In this document: positions 1 to 7,137 of the stretch, in pieces
Numbering within the stretch: position 1 is the stretch's first letter
Layout: every line of letters begins with the position of its first letter
Assembly (NCBI GenBank): GCA_965178525.1
Contig: CBCXVS010000322.1
Coordinates: 1 to 7,948 of the forward strand
Source: CBCXVS01 sp965178525
Lineage (GTDB): Bacteria > Tectomicrobia > Entotheonellia > Entotheonellales > Entotheonellaceae
Length of the DNA stretch: 7,948 nt
Direction: 5' to 3'
The notes under the pieces: generated by a model
What the model was told of the DNA's origin: nothing
Seen by the model: the letters and a program-made list of their open reading frames with translations, nothing else
Database searches by the model: none
Translations under genes and position numbers: made by a program

Positions 1-19
1 AATGGACTTTTGAATTGGG

Positions 20-472
20 CTAACCTGTTGATCTACTTAACCCTCCGCCTATTCTGCCAGGGGAACTTCGGTCTAGCGTTGACCCTGTGCGCCGCAGCTT
101 GCTCGTGACAACCCGCAGTACACCGGTGAACAACTTGCCAATCGTGAACCGTTGTGGTTGCTCCAGTAGGGATCGGACAAAGTGCATCTCGCTGCTCGCA
201 CTCAGGGTCATAATGGCCTCGTCGCGTAACAGGACTTTGAGTTTGCTCTCTGCCGCTGTACGTCCAATATCATTGAACAAAATGTCATCGTTAAAGTACA
301 GTCGTTTCCACGCTGTGCCAGTCTCTGGGCGCAATTCGGCACGATTTTCCACGTCCAGTACAGTCCCAATGCGGTCGGATGAAGCTTGCCCCCAACTCCA
401 GTGTGGCATGGCGAGCAATCCTACAAGCGTAAGCACGACGGTGACAACGCCCCTCCTGCACGATATTCGCAT
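20..472 (-). CDS. Secreted FecR-domain protein, C-terminus probably damaged
   Basis: This 150-residue protein starts with a signal peptide: Arg residues at 2, 6 and 7, a hydrophobic stretch at about 9-22, and a likely cleavage after WGQA near residue 30. Residues about 36-130 read as a FecR-type periplasmic domain, with the pattern of a start GTVLDVE, then LKVLLRDEAIMTLS, then FTIGKLFTGVLRVVTSK. There is no N-terminal cytoplasmic anti-sigma segment as in true FecR, so it is a free periplasmic protein rather than a sigma regulator. The ATG at 472 lies 3 nt after the TAG of the TPR/barrel gene, with GGGAG 10 nt upstream inside that gene's end, so the two are likely co-translated. FecR domains normally continue after GST with a FEVRTP...GVRGT-like strand; here the frame goes into STLDRSSPGRIGGG and stops. 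A shifted frame reads EVPLAE at that point, which suggests an indel. The domain call is firm; the role is inferred. Confidence 0.75.
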   Translation of the reverse strand: MRISCRRGVVTVVLTLVGLLAMPHWSWGQASSDRIGTVLDVENRAELRPETGTAWKRLYFNDDILFNDIGRTAAESKLKVLLRDEAIMTLSASSEMHFVRSLLEQPQRFTIGKLFTGVLRVVTSKLRRTGSTLDRSSPGRIGGGLSRSTG

Positions 473-475
473 GTG

Positions 476-2086
476 CTAATATCTCCCGGTGAGAGTCAAC
501 GTCCAAATGTTACGGCGGTATTCGAAAAAACTGATATTGGAGTCATGACGGATGTGCTCCACCCCAACGGATAACGCCAAATTACGCCCCAGCGGCCGTG
601 TCAGCAGCAACGACCCCGTGATGCGGTCGTCCTCGCGTTCGTTTTGGTCTGCCGCATCGCGCACACCGATCGGGACGGCGTCGGACGAGTTCACGTTCCG
701 GTAGTCGCGCCGAGTATAGGTGACATCGGCGTGCAAGAAGATGCCTCCCCATAGAGACGTGGATACCCCCAGGCCAATCTGATGGGCATCGAATTCCCAG
801 TCGCTGCCGTCATTCCAGCTACCCTCATAGTGGTACCCCAGACGCACGGACGAACGCCTCCGATTGAAGATCAGATATTCGTCAAAGCCTGCGCGCAGCG
901 TCCAACCATCGTTATCGCGCACATTCGGTTCCGCATCGGTCGGCAAGATCTCAAAAAAGTTGCTCCAGCGATAACGCACCGAGACCACAGTAGACAGCGC
1001 CGTGGTATGCGGGATCGTCGCGCTCGTCTGCAGGGTCACGGCTTCGGAAAAGCGATCGGTGTCGAGCAGGGTGTACGTATAATCCGCTGCGCCATGTAGC
1101 GCCACCCGGCCCAGGCGATAGCGCGCCGTCAGTCGGCCCGTGTGACGCTGGACATCAAAATCGTCGAGGCTGAAATGTTTGCTCTGATACAGCGCGTACT
1201 CTGCCCTCAGGCGCCACGATGGGGTGGTAACGGGCTGCAGCCGGCCGAGGAGAGTGAAGACCAAGCGTCCGTCCGCTCCGCTGCTCACCTCGAACACATC
1301 GTCGTTCGGCTCTAGGATCACGTTGTCATCGTATTGATAACTCAGGTTCGCCCGGAGCTGGAGGAGCTGCCGCTCGCGTGCGCGCTCTGCGATGGCATCC
1401 AGGTAGCGTTGGGCGGTGCTTCTCAGAGGCGACTCGGGGGCGGCCTTCAGCATCGCCTGAAATGCTTCCTGGGCCGCATCATCTTGTTCGAGGGCGAACC
1501 GCGTTAAGCCCTGGTAGTATCGTACCAATGGCGTCAACGCAAGATCGAGTTCGAGAGCCCGCTGCAAAGATGGCAGGGCTTCACGGTATTGCTTCAACTG
1601 GTATTGCGTCGTCCCTAGGTAGAGCTGTGTAGCGCCTTTGTCGGGGTCGAACTGCTCCGCCAGCTTGAACTGTGCCAAGGCCTCCTTCTCACGTTTGACC
1701 AGGAGGTAGGCAAGGCCCAAATGGTAGTGGACGTACCGTTTCGACGGATCAAGTTGCACGGTGGTCTCCAGGGCCGTAATGGCTTCCGGGTACGCTCCCA
1801 TGCGAAAGCGGGTCAGGCCGAGATAAAACTGGGCGTCGGGATTGTCAGGCTCTAAGGTAATGGCGCGACGAAAATGGTCGAGGGCATCGCGATACTGACG
1901 GTTGGCGTAGGCCGCGATTCCCCTGGCATACGCCAATTCGGCGGCTTCGGCGGCCAAGACGATCGTGGGTGGCATGAGCAGCAGACTACCCCAGAAGACG
2001 TAACATCCCCAAAAAACGCAGCACAGCCTCGTGGAAATCGGTGTCACGGCGCCTCCCCACACCCTGATCATGCTGGCTTGTCGCAT
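476..2086 (-). CDS. TPR protein with C-terminal outer-membrane beta-barrel
   Basis: Read from the ATG at 2086 this is 536 residues. That start has AGAAGG 4 nt upstream and puts a signal peptide at the N-terminus: a basic start, a hydrophobic run CCVFWGCYVFWGSLLLM, and probable cleavage near VLAA/EAA. The frame is open back to an ATG at 2245, but that would bury the signal peptide behind 53 residues and has no clear ribosome site. Five TPR repeats follow at about residues 49-218, with typical pieces such as FYLGLTRFRMGAYPEAI and YREALPSLQRALELD. From about residue 244 the chain is a series of amphipathic strands rich in Tyr, Arg and Asp (LSYQYDDNV, GRLTARYRLGRVALHG, LFLTRP-like strands), ending in LTLTGRY. 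A final aromatic residue is the usual signal for barrel insertion by BAM. The layout, periplasmic TPR plus barrel, resembles Slam and other TPR/porin exporters, but I cannot assign a substrate. It is the first gene of an operon with the FecR-domain gene. Confidence 0.8.
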   Translation of the reverse strand: MRQASMIRVWGGAVTPISTRLCCVFWGCYVFWGSLLLMPPTIVLAAEAAELAYARGIAAYANRQYRDALDHFRRAITLEPDNPDAQFYLGLTRFRMGAYPEAITALETTVQLDPSKRYVHYHLGLAYLLVKREKEALAQFKLAEQFDPDKGATQLYLGTTQYQLKQYREALPSLQRALELDLALTPLVRYYQGLTRFALEQDDAAQEAFQAMLKAAPESPLRSTAQRYLDAIAERARERQLLQLRANLSYQYDDNVILEPNDDVFEVSSGADGRLVFTLLGRLQPVTTPSWRLRAEYALYQSKHFSLDDFDVQRHTGRLTARYRLGRVALHGAADYTYTLLDTDRFSEAVTLQTSATIPHTTALSTVVSVRYRWSNFFEILPTDAEPNVRDNDGWTLRAGFDEYLIFNRRRSSVRLGYHYEGSWNDGSDWEFDAHQIGLGVSTSLWGGIFLHADVTYTRRDYRNVNSSDAVPIGVRDAADQNEREDDRITGSLLLTRPLGRNLALSVGVEHIRHDSNISFFEYRRNIWTLTLTGRY

Positions 2087-2306
2087 CAGGCCTTCTGGTA
2101 TGCTCCCTACCCGCACCCTCACAGGCTGGTGTTGAGACATTAAGATGATGTTATGTAAAGCTGCGGTCTGGCGAACACTGCCCCTGGATTTTCCTAACCT
2201 ATTAATTTTACTAGGGTTACATGAAAAACAGTGCATTTTAATCATAACTACTTGATTTTAAAGGCCTTGCATCTAAGCTAATGTATCATGTCTCTAGAAC
2301 GGGGTC

Positions 2307-2382
2307 AAGCAAAAAAGCACTCCACCTATCGGTAAAGCATAGGAGCGGCGGCTGCGGCGACGTTTCAGCGTTTGTTTTGCTT
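2307..2382. other. Possible structured intergenic element
   Basis: AAGCAAAA at 2307-2314 is the exact reverse complement of TTTTGCTT at 2375-2382. Between them CCTAT (2325-2329) pairs with ATAGG (2339-2343) around a 9-nt loop, followed by a GC-rich run (GGAGCGGCGGCTGCGGCGACG). It lies upstream of the cyclase promoter, so if transcribed it would be in the leader of the leftward operon. I could not match it to a known riboswitch; the c-di-GMP-I core was looked for and is absent. The stems are short and could be chance. The rest of 2087-2430 is AT-rich and shows nothing I can name; a leftward promoter must lie there but no clear -35/-10 pair was found. Confidence 0.25.
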
Positions 2383-2408
2383 TAGCATATCGTTGTTACT
2401 GCACTAGT

Positions 2409-2429
2409 TTGTGTTCAATATCATCACAA
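2409..2429. promoter_or_regulatory. Operator-like dyad next to the cyclase -35 box
   Basis: TTGTGTT (2409-2415) and ATCACAA (2423-2429) form an inverted repeat matching at 6 of 7 positions with a 7-nt centre, ending one base before the TTGACT -35 hexamer. The half-sites look like CRP half-sites (TGTG/CACA), but the gap between TGTGT and TCACA is 9 nt, not the 6 nt of a CRP site, so CRP binding is not claimed. The position would suit an activator. Confidence 0.3.
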
Positions 2430-2430
2430 C

Positions 2431-2459
2431 TTGACTTTCCAGTTAAACTCCCATAGTAT
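2431..2459 (+). promoter_or_regulatory. Sigma70-type promoter of the CHASE2 cyclase
   Basis: TTGACT (2431-2436, 5 of 6 to consensus) is followed after exactly 17 bp by TAGTAT (2454-2459, 4 of 6). Transcription would start near 2466, giving a leader of about 120 nt before the cyclase ATG at 2587. Confidence 0.55.
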
Positions 2460-2462
2460 AGG

Positions 2463-2486
2463 CGCGGATTACTTTGATCCTCCGCG
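2463..2486 (+). promoter_or_regulatory. Hairpin or operator at the predicted cyclase transcript start
   Basis: CGCGGA (2463-2468) and TCCGCG (2481-2486) are perfect reverse complements with a 12-nt loop, and CTTTT follows at 2489-2493. As RNA it would be a 5'-end hairpin that protects the transcript or weakly attenuates it. As DNA it could be a repressor site overlapping the start. The sequence alone does not decide between these. Confidence 0.35.
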
Positions 2487-2586
2487 ACCTTTTACAGAAT
2501 CTATGGGGAACTGTGTTATCAAAGTTGATCTGGTTTGACGCTGGGATCCTCTAAAGTAAGGTATTCGTTAGCGGTGAGGTGATCGC

Positions 2587-4962
2587 ATGACTAGGTGGAC
2601 AGCGCGTCTTTTTCGCTTCAATAGCGTCGTCCTTGGGCTGTTACTTACGGCTGTCGTAGTGTTGACCTTTGAGGTTGATCCAGCATTGCTGCAACGCCTC
2701 GAGATGCTGGCCAGTGATGGGCGCTTCCGGGTCCGGGGGCCCAAACAGCCTGGCCCTGAGGTCGTGATCGCGGCGATCGATGAAAAAGGTATTCACGATC
2801 GCGATCTTGGCCGTTGGCCGTGGCCCTATGACATGCAAGCCAAACTGGTGCAACAACTGCTTGCCTACGGCACCGCCGCGATCGGCTATGACGTGCTCTT
2901 CGAGTCCTCGGACACCCGTGCTGGTATCGAGAACTTGCGGGCCATCAAGGCGAAGCTCGCAGCCAACGGCAGCGGCAACGGCTCCGCCATTGATACCTTC
3001 GTCGACGACCTCATGGCCAAGGCGGATCGTGACAGGATCTTTGCTGATGCCCTCAAGCAATCGGATCGCACTGTCCTCGGCTACATCTTTCATCGGGACA
3101 AGAGCAAAGAAGAATATTTACGCGAAGCGGATGTGCAGAACCTTCACACCTCCATCTATAACGCGATTATTACCACGCCCGGCGTGCGTCTGCAGTCTCA
3201 GGCGTTGTTAACCGCCAGGGCGGTGGAGTCAAGCCTCGGTGAACTCTCCAAAGCGGTGTGGGGAGGCGGCTTTATTAACGGCAAACTCGATGCTGACGGT
3301 GTTAATCGACAATACCCTCTCATTGTTAAGTACCGTAATTGGGTGAATACGCAGGGCAAACAGAACGCTCTGTTTGCCCCGTTGGGTCTCCGGGTCCTCC
3401 AGCGCTATTTACAGGCGGGGGGCAGGAAGGCAACCACTATCATCAGGATTGGACCCGATGGTGTGGAGAGCGTCGGCATTCGCAGCGCACAGAAGACATA
3501 CGAAATCCCGACGGATCCCAAGGGGCAAATGTTGATCAACCACCTTGGCGCTTCCAGCGCTTCAGAGGGGAAAATCCCCCTGTTCCAACATTACTCCGCT
3601 GTGGACATCATCAAGGGCCGTCAGAATGAGGCGCCACGCGAGGCCTTTCGCAATAAGATCGTTCTCATTGGCGCTACGGCGGAGGGACTAAGGGATCTAC
3701 GCGTCACGCCCTTTGACCCCGCCTTTCCCGGCGTGGAGGTGCATGCCACGATTATCGACAACATTCTGCGGCGGGATTTCCTGGTCAAGCCCTGGTGGGA
3801 TTCCGCGTACACGCTGGGGAGTATCCTGCTGATCGGCCTGCTCCTGACGCTGCTTCTGCGTCGTCTGGGACCGTTGCGGGGCAGCGTCATGGCCGCGGTC
3901 CTGGGCGCCGGTGGTCTCGTGTTGAACTATCGTCTCTTTGTCGACCAGGGTTGGGCTCTGAACATCGTCTACCCGCTCCTGGCAACGGTTGTCGTCTGGT
4001 TTGGCATGACGGTCTATCATTATGTGGTCGAGCAGAAAGACAAACGCTTCCTCCGGCAGACCTTTGGCACGTATTTATCTCCAGAGCTCATCGAGGAGAT
4101 GGTGCAGACCAAGACCGAACCCAAACCCGGCGGCTCTTCGGACATCCGCACGGCCTATTTTACGGACATCGCCTCGTTTTCGAGCTTTTCAGAAGTCCTC
4201 AGCGCCACCCAACTGGTGGAACTGCTCAACGAATACCTCACGGCCATGACAGATATCCTCCTGAGCGAAGGCGGGACGCTGGATAAATACGAGGGCGATG
4301 CCATTGTCGCCTTTTTCGGCGCACCGGTGTCCATGGAGGATCATGCCGCGCGTGCGCTGCGAACGGCGTTAAGGATGCAACAGGCGTTGGCGGGTTTGCG
4401 CCAGAAATGGACGGCCGAAGGGGACAAATGGCCCGAGCTGGTGCGGAACATGCGGATGCGTATCGGTATCAGTTCGGGGGACATCGTGACGGGCAACATG
4501 AGCTCCACCAAGCGGATGAACTACACCATGATGGGCGATGTGGTGAACACGGCCGCGCGTCTTGAGGCCGCCGCCAAACAGTACGGCATCTATGTCCAAT
4601 GTACGACCGACACCTTGGCACTCGCCGGCTCTGCTCATGCTTTTGAATGGCGGAAGATTGACAACATCAGGGTCGTGGGCAAGACCAAACCAGTGGAAAC
4701 CGTGGAGATTATGGCGCACCAGGGGCAGTTGCCCGTGGAGCAGTACCGGATGCGTGAACTCTATCATCAGGGGCTGGAGCTGTATCGGTTGATGCAATGG
4801 GATGAGGCCAAGGCCAAATTCGCCGAGAGCGAAAAGCTGGAGGAGATATTTCCGAAACGGCCCACCACGCCAAGCCGTATCTACCTCGACCGCTGTGACT
4901 TCTTCAAGGTTAATTCTCCCGCTAAGGATTGGGACGGTAGCTGGACGCTGACGTCGAAATAA
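2587..4962 (+). CDS. CHASE2-domain class IIIb adenylate cyclase
   Basis: The 791-residue inner-membrane protein makes cAMP from ATP in the cytoplasm in response to a periplasmic signal. The start has GAGGTG at 2576-2581, 5 nt before the ATG. Layout: membrane segment at about 12-28; periplasmic CHASE2 sensor about 30-400 (with GRWPWP, IGYDVLFE, KIVLIGATA and PGVEVHA); three more membrane segments at about 408-424, 432-449 and 458-478; catalytic domain about 518-708. Metal-binding aspartates are D527 (YFTDIASFS) and D571 (KYEGDAIVAFFG). Adenine is selected by K567 and T647; N654 and R658 in the DVVNTAARLE motif stabilise the transition state. Lys plus Thr is the class IIIb adenylate cyclase pattern. 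The C-terminal tail (about 720-791) has a single TPR-like helix pair and ends in DWDGSWTLTSK, seen in many related cyclases. A Gly/Ser/Asn-rich stretch at 127-134 may be a flexible loop in the sensor. It is transcribed divergently from the TPR/barrel and FecR genes. The CHASE2 ligand is unknown. Confidence 0.93.
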   Translation: MTRWTARLFRFNSVVLGLLLTAVVVLTFEVDPALLQRLEMLASDGRFRVRGPKQPGPEVVIAAIDEKGIHDRDLGRWPWPYDMQAKLVQQLLAYGTAAIGYDVLFESSDTRAGIENLRAIKAKLAANGSGNGSAIDTFVDDLMAKADRDRIFADALKQSDRTVLGYIFHRDKSKEEYLREADVQNLHTSIYNAIITTPGVRLQSQALLTARAVESSLGELSKAVWGGGFINGKLDADGVNRQYPLIVKYRNWVNTQGKQNALFAPLGLRVLQRYLQAGGRKATTIIRIGPDGVESVGIRSAQKTYEIPTDPKGQMLINHLGASSASEGKIPLFQHYSAVDIIKGRQNEAPREAFRNKIVLIGATAEGLRDLRVTPFDPAFPGVEVHATIIDNILRRDFLVKPWWDSAYTLGSILLIGLLLTLLLRRLGPLRGSVMAAVLGAGGLVLNYRLFVDQGWALNIVYPLLATVVVWFGMTVYHYVVEQKDKRFLRQTFGTYLSPELIEEMVQTKTEPKPGGSSDIRTAYFTDIASFSSFSEVLSATQLVELLNEYLTAMTDILLSEGGTLDKYEGDAIVAFFGAPVSMEDHAARALRTALRMQQALAGLRQKWTAEGDKWPELVRNMRMRIGISSGDIVTGNMSSTKRMNYTMMGDVVNTAARLEAAAKQYGIYVQCTTDTLALAGSAHAFEWRKIDNIRVVGKTKPVETVEIMAHQGQLPVEQYRMRELYHQGLELYRLMQWDEAKAKFAESEKLEEIFPKRPTTPSRIYLDRCDFFKVNSPAKDWDGSWTLTSK

Positions 4963-5014
4963 ACTTATTGCGATGTCTCAGACTGGCTCTCAGCTGGCAC
5001 GAAATGCGTCATGG

Positions 5015-5040
5015 AGATATAAAGCTTGCTGGTTATATCT
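5015..5040 (+). terminator. Weak AT-rich hairpin after the cyclase, possible terminator
   Basis: AGATATAA (5015-5022) pairs perfectly with TTATATCT (5033-5040) around a 10-nt loop, about 50 nt after the cyclase stop codon, and is followed by GTTTCTGTT. The stem is AT-rich and the T-tract is interrupted, so it would be a poor intrinsic terminator. No better candidate was seen in 4963-5044. Confidence 0.25.
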
Positions 5041-5044
5041 GTTT

Positions 5045-5483
5045 CTGTTGATATCGTCGATAACCGCGTTCATCGACCCGAAACGATAAGGTTTTCCAGC
5101 CAACTTGGCGCATACTGCTGGCCACCCAGACGCTGCGCCGGACAGCGCTGGCCGTGATACTTTTTCACTGTCTGGGGCGACGATGGACAGAAGTTCCAGA
5201 ACAACGCCAAGGCTCTCACACGACGTTCTGCTGACTCTTGTGTGCCCTGGACATATTGACTGTTAAAGCAAGCTCGATCGATAACTCTCATCAACCGATC
5301 GACTAGATTGCTGGTGCGATAGCCCTGCTTATGATCAGAGTTCACACTGAACTGATCCCGTTTGTCACATCAATCCAGCGAGCAAACTCGTTGCGTGTGC
5401 AGTCCTCGAATTGCGCCTTGGTTTCTCCCGGGCGTCGAGGAATGTTAGGGGGTTCTGGGCAGCAGCTCGACCTCGATATTCAT
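5045..5483 (-). pseudogene. Decayed remnant resembling a transposase C-terminus
   Basis: The longest open piece (5345-5070, minus strand, no proper start) reads RTSNLVDRLMRVIDRACFNS, then a stretch with AERRVRALALFWNF, PQTVKKYHGQRCPAQRLGG and SWLENLIVSGR. I recall this style of ending (RTSN..DRLMR, WALL.NF.P, SPA.RLNG, WL.NLLI, then SMNGYR) from a group of DDE transposases, though I cannot name the IS family. Several indels are visible. Upstream, in a frame shifted by one, 5346-5448 reads NIPRRPGETKAQFEDCTRNE then FARWID, and before a CCCCC run a third frame reads MNIEVELLPRTP from 5483. Downstream of the stop, a shifted frame reads SMN, and NGYRR appears if two bases are removed near 5068-5070. 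So at least three frameshifts separate alignable pieces and no active protein is expected. Confidence is high that this is broken coding DNA, moderate on identity. Confidence 0.55.
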
Positions 5484-5918
5484 GTATGATCTCTCTATAA
5501 GTCTGTGTACAATCTGGTTTGCTTATTTTCATGTTTTGTATTCATTCTTGAGATACGGTAACTCTGAATCTCTGTGTGCATGTCTTTCCATATATACACC
5601 CCGACTTTCCAAAACGACGAAAATGCAAAGAGGAGCTGAAAAATCCAAAACATCCAGATATCAAAAGGGTCTGTCAAATTGAATTGCTTAATCACCGTGT
5701 TGACACTCCACTGGACCATCACTCATAATGCAAACAAGACTCCGTCACAGAGAAAAGAGAAGGCGACCTTTCCAGCGTCTTTGAGTTTTCGCAGCGTCTC
5801 TTTCAGGCTTCCTCCCTTCTATGGCTCCATGCGATTCACCATTTGTCGCGTATGGCTCGTCCAAACCTCTAGCCAGACATTTCGCAAAACAACATTTCAC
5901 CCCACAATGCAAGGTTTG
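5484..5918. other. AT-rich gap with no convincing gene
   Basis: This stretch between the decayed remnant and the IS is much more AT-rich than the flanking genes. On the minus strand one frame has a 75-codon run (5722-5495, starting MMVQWSVNTV) with a hydrophobic segment IWMFWIFQLLFAFSSFW. The same frame, beyond one stop codon, continues upstream as KGGSLKETLRKLKDAGKVAF over about 5820-5730. There is no good Shine-Dalgarno and I recognise no family, so this could be a broken small membrane protein or chance. Plus-strand frames at 5482-5682 and 5679-6002 look spurious; the second runs across the IS end. Confidence 0.3.
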
Positions 5919-5927
5919 ATCAATTTG
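5919..5927 (+). repeat. Target site duplication, left copy
   Basis: ATCAATTTG directly flanks the left end of the insertion sequence and is repeated exactly after its right end at 7156-7164. Nine bases is the duplication length made by IS10 and IS50 within the IS4 family. Confidence 0.93.
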
Positions 5928-5945
5928 CACTGTACAGGACAAAAA
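5928..5945 (+). repeat. Left terminal inverted repeat of the IS
   Basis: CACTGTACAGGACAAAAA, exact reverse complement of 7138-7155. It lies 53 nt beyond the transposase stop codon, so this is the transposase-distal end. Confidence 0.93.
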
Positions 5946-5998
5946 TCAAAACATCGAATATATTTGATAAATATGATGTTTTGGCCCATAAGCGCATT

Positions 5999-7047
5999 CT
6001 AGAAGAGCATCAAGGCCTCGTGTAGTTCCTCTTGCTTGTCTTGCAGATTGAATAGGAGGTTGCGAATCTGGTCAAATCCATAGCGAAAAACGCTCTTGGC
6101 TGGACGTTGATGCTTTTTAATTCGAATGGGTTTTCTATCATTGAGCCAGGCGCCCACATGATAGGCCCAGCAAAAGGCGATGGTGATCACAGCAAATAGA
6201 CGTTTCAAGCATTCTTCATCCTTCAGGTTCACATCTTCAAAATTGAATCTTCGCTCTTTTAGAGACTGAAATAAGACTTCTATTTTCCATCTTTTCGCAT
6301 AATCTTCCATGACTTGAGCTGATTCATCATGAGACACAATCATCAGATAATCGCCTAATGCTAGACGCATACCAGTTACCCAAAGAAGATTACCACAAAC
6401 CAGGCGGGACTAGATAAGCAACATTCAGTTGAAACTGGCAAACTCCTAAAAAAGTTCTCATATGGTGAAAGCTGACCATTCAAACGAGATATCTTCATAT
6501 CTTTCTTAATACGTATACGATATTTAATGCTGTGACTGATCAAATACCTAAACCAATCTTCACCAATAAACTCGCGATCTGCTACAAGGTATTTAATTTT
6601 ATGAGAACCAAATATCTCAAGAAACTGATCGATGAGTTGGATGCGCTCCTTCGTATTGGAGTTCCCTTTTTCGGGGAGAAATATCCAGAATATTGGAAAG
6701 GCAGTTCCCTGGTGAACGATAGACAAGACGAGAAAATTAATGGCAACGCATCCGAGCATCCAGTTGGTTCGATCCATCGATAAGATCAATTGATCATAAG
6801 GCAAAAACGAGGCCACTAACTGAGCGACCATATCCTGTTGAATGTTGATCTCTTTGAAGAATCGTTGAATCCGTCGGTAATGAGATTCCACCTGGGCAGT
6901 GCCCGAAAAAGCGGTGGCGAGTTCGGCAAAATTGACTGTTTTAACTTTGAACAACGCGATGATCAGGCAAGAAAGACATTTGATCCGCGCGAGATTCCAG
7001 CCAAAATGAAGTTTGAGGACATCGGTGAGCATGGTAGTATAATCCAT
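5999..7047 (-). pseudogene. IS4-family DDE transposase, split by a frameshift
   Basis: The gene starts at the ATG at 7047, with AGGAG 8 nt upstream; an in-frame ATG at 7101 has no ribosome site and sits in the leader hairpin. The first part ends at a TAA at 6376-6378. The second part runs to 5999. Numbered from the start, catalytic aspartates are D92 (LSMDRTNW) and D157 (YLVADREF). The second part has the Y-(2)-R-(3)-E-(6)-K signature in YAKRWKIEVLFQSLK, supplying the catalytic Glu. The family-like text RLVCGNLLWVTGMRLALGDY is in the -1 frame just after a CCC triplet at 6408-6406, and that frame has a TAG at 6412-6410, so the shift must lie between 6409 and 6378. Restored, the protein would be about 348 residues, normal for the family. 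No strong slippery heptamer is seen, and most IS4 elements do not use frameshifting, so a mutation (or sequencing error) is the better reading. Confidence 0.88.
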
Positions 7048-7119
7048 GGTGTCATCTCCTAAAACGCAAGTCGTTGTGGGAAGAGTTGCGATGATTCCCA
7101 CGGTAGGAGATTACACCAT
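7046..7119 (-). promoter_or_regulatory. Leader hairpin that would sequester the transposase ribosome site
   Basis: On the minus strand the arm 7119-7104 (ATGGTGTAATCTCCTA) pairs with the arm 7061-7046 (TAGGAGATGACACCAT) at 15 of 16 positions, one A/G mismatch. The second arm contains the AGGAG Shine-Dalgarno and the first two bases of the transposase start codon. Inside lies a second perfect stem, GTGGGAA (7082-7076, read on the plus strand as 7076-7082) with TTCCCAC (7095-7101), loop 12 nt. Transcripts entering from outside the IS would fold and hide the start. Transcripts begun at the internal promoter would lack the first arm. IS10 and IS50 are known to use this kind of block against read-through expression; here the function is inferred from the fold. 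Confidence 0.75.
7110..7118 (-). promoter_or_regulatory. Probable extended -10 promoter of the transposase
   Basis: On the minus strand TGGTGTAAT (7118-7110) is a TGn extended -10 with TGTAAT, 5 of 6 to consensus. The -35 region 17 bp upstream (AAATAA) is poor, which an extended -10 tolerates. The start point would be at about 7104-7103, exactly at the end of the first hairpin arm, so the native transcript would leave the ribosome site free. Confidence 0.45.
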
Positions 7120-7137
7120 ATTTTTCAATAGCTTATT

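Noticed and set aside
2087..2245. N-terminal extension of the TPR/barrel protein to the ATG at 2245
   Set aside because: No Shine-Dalgarno at 2245 or at the ATG at 2140, the extension is not protein-like, and it would bury a good signal peptide. The ATG at 2086 has AGAAGG at proper spacing.
2301..2400. c-di-GMP riboswitch
   Set aside because: The conserved core around GGGCAAACC and ACGCAAAGCC is not present on either strand.
2409..2429. CRP (cAMP receptor) binding site
   Set aside because: The half-sites resemble TGTGA/TCACA but are 9 nt apart instead of 6, and one half has TGTGT.
3795..4286. 163-codon plus-strand frame inside the cyclase
   Set aside because: It overlaps the transmembrane and catalytic regions of the cyclase in another frame and has no family resemblance; a shadow of GC-rich coding DNA.
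4369..4797. 142-codon minus-strand frame opposite the cyclase
   Set aside because: It is antisense to the conserved catalytic motifs and shows no domain of its own.
5679..6002. 107-codon plus-strand frame
   Set aside because: It crosses the left IS end, so its last part is only there because of the insertion, and the sequence has no coding character.
6376..6412. Programmed -1 frameshift in the transposase
   Set aside because: No A- or T-rich slippery heptamer is present at the junction, and most IS4-family transposases are single-frame. Mutation or sequencing error is more likely, though the CCC run keeps the question open.
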